Source of the DNA: Schizochytrium sp. TIO01
Lineage: Eukaryota > Sar > Bigyra > Thraustochytrida > Thraustochytriidae
Length of the DNA stretch: 64,000 nucleotides
NCBI GenBank assembly: GCA_004764695.1
Contig: SMSO01000007.1
Coordinates: 327,501-391,500, forward strand
Direction: 5' to 3'
The position numbers and the translations under genes are program-made. The notes below the pieces were generated by a model. That model ran no database searches. It had not been told where the DNA came from and saw only the letters and a program-made list of their open reading frames with translations. Below, piece by piece: positions 62,651 through 64,000 of this stretch; position 1 is the first letter of the stretch, and the number at the start of each line of letters is the position of its first letter.

Positions 62651-64000
62651 CACGAAGAGGAGCGGCATCGACTTTACTTCAAGCAAGCACTTGCTGCAAA
62701 GCTCACACGCCCAAAGCAGGCGGCCGCTCGCCGGGAGGAGGGGCCGCAGGGCCAGCAGAGGGGAGCGGTGTGTGCCTCTCGATCGACCCATCAATTGATC
62801 TGTCCTCGATCTATCCATCTATCTATCTATTTGCAAACCAACCTGACCGACTGACTGACTGATCGAAGAAGGTACTCAGATGCGGTGCACACCCGGTCCG
62901 GTACGCGCGTGCCACCCCGAGATTGCTCATGCAAATGAACGCGGGTAGGCGTGGCTATGATATACTGTAGGGGTCACCCTGGGCCATTTTAGGCCAGTAG
63001 GAGGTAGGCGGCGCTATGAGGTGGTTAGTAGGAACTGTAAAGCAGTGCCTTCGTTCGTTCATAGTGCAAATGTATGTATGTATGTCACTCAGGTTTTGCA
63101 GAAGGTGAATGATTGCACAGCGAGCTTGAGATGAAACAAAGCTGCTGCAGACGCAACGATGCTCCGGGAGCGCAGAATCTGCAGCAGCAGCAGCAGCAGA
63201 CGTGTGCGTGTGTGCAGAGATCAACGGGTGATCGAGAAGCACATGAGGCGAGCCCGGAATGGGTCCTGGAGGCGGGTTCTTGCAGTGCGTCGATCGAAGG
63301 ATTGATTGATTGCCTTGTTCTTGTCCTCGTGTGACAGGGATCTGGAGTTTAATCTTGACCACCAAACGACTTGGAGTCAGAAACCTTGCACATAAATATG
63401 GGCTCGGATATTCGTTCATTTACTTTGCTTGCCTGAGCACATTCCTCGCTCGCAGCATCGCAAGGCTCGAAAGCTGGCAATCTAGGCCTCTTCGAGGTAT
63501 CATCTGCTCCGGTTGGGGCCTTTTTTCGATCGTAATCAGCGATCGCTTCGCGAGAGATGGCGATGATGGCTTACACGCACGTACATATATTAATATATAT
63601 GTTATCCCCAAATCGAACTCGGGCCACGAGTTCCAAACAGTTCCAAACAGCTCCAAAAGCTCAAGAAAGAGCACAAATATCTTATCTACCTGCTGCGTCT
63701 CCGAATCTTTCCCCATCCGCTTGCCAATTTCCCAGCTCCTCAACTTCTTCTGAGCTGAGCTCAGCTCAGCTGACCCTCAACGATACTCATCGATTGCTTC
63801 AACCGCCTCAATCCATTCATTCATACATACATCACATATATCACATATGTGCGGAAAGAACAGAACCGCGGAGACCCTCCTGAGCTGCGTCCCTGGGCAC
63901 CTCCCAGAGGCGACAGAGCGTTATAGTCCCTCCGCTCACGAGTGCGCCGGAGAGTCCTATTTGCAGCGGTAGTGGGTCCTATGACTGGTACAGTGGCGGG

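Larger units (their letters stand above)
59561..64000. other. GC-richer, microsatellite-dense terminal block
   Basis: No supported gene. Arrays: (GATC)n then (GATT)n at 60588-60632, (GTGA)n at 60958-60984, poly-T at 61617-61638, (GATT)n at 61872-61898, (CT)n at 62036-62056, (AATG)n then (AATA)n at 62580-62649, (CTAT)n at 62813-62830, (GTAT)n near 63070-63085, and (GCA)n at 63180-63199. Many frames are open because of composition. An octamer ATGCAAAT occurs at 62930. Confidence 0.5.

Noticed and set aside
62900-62990. snRNA-type promoter around octamer ATGCAAAT
   Set aside because: No recognisable snRNA sequence follows, and the octamer alone is expected by chance in a window this size.
1-64000. 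CRISPR array, prokaryotic operon or integrated bacterial element
   Set aside because: The repeats lack spacers of uniform length, introns are visible, and gene content is eukaryotic.

Overview
The window is nuclear DNA of a unicellular eukaryote. It carries an XRN-family 5'-3' exoribonuclease, a tubulin-tyrosine-ligase-like enzyme, a WDR74/Nsa1-type ribosome-assembly WD40 protein and several multi-pass membrane transporters. There are no operons or Shine-Dalgarno sites, and simple-sequence repeats are very abundant. Short introns of about 43-69 nt with GT(A/G)AGT-like donors and (C/T)AG acceptors can be read in several places. All the well-supported long genes are intronless. A protist such as a stramenopile (thraustochytrid-like) would fit, but lineage is inference and was not tested.

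Layout. (1) 1-3.6 kb: tandem duplication of a two-gene unit, a spliced or decayed gene (here 'Y') whose stop overlaps the start of a small ORF (here 'X'), with a small single-span membrane protein gene between the copies. (2) 3.8-6.2 kb: two tail-to-tail membrane-protein genes, one clearly broken, the other spliced and probably broken. (3) 7.0-10.8 kb: tandem pair of class-V PLP enzymes. (4) 11.4-14.0 kb: XRN exonuclease with an embedded CCCH zinc finger. (5) 16.6-17.5 kb: acidic, serine-rich protein with three W-x-x-L/V motifs. (6) 18.7-20.0 kb: TTL-like protein. (7) 22.0-23.4 kb: WDR74-like protein. (8) 24.4-25.3 kb: spliced or eroding gene carrying a 62-bp tandem duplication. (9) 27.6-58.7 kb: four dispersed paralogues, all on the + strand, of a six-span cation-diffusion-facilitator-like transporter, separated by long gaps. 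The gaps alternate between AT-rich stretches with eroded or spliced coding fragments (34.5-37.6 kb) and GC-richer, microsatellite-dense blocks (25.3-27.5, 29.8-33, 44.7-46.8, 49.5-54.5, 60-64 kb).

How the genes work together. No single pathway is evident. XRN and WDR74 are housekeeping RNA and ribosome functions, and TTLL acts on tubulin or another protein. The accessory themes are gene-family expansion (CDF-like x4, PLP enzyme x2, X/Y unit x2) and repeat-driven remodelling. The strongest candidate for something undescribed is the CDF-like family: it keeps the TM5 H-x3-D half of the metal site, has Ser or Cys in place of the TM2 His/Asp, lacks the cytoplasmic C-terminal domain, and three of the four members share an N-terminal E-A-P-x-E-x-x-T-F-D-R peptide.
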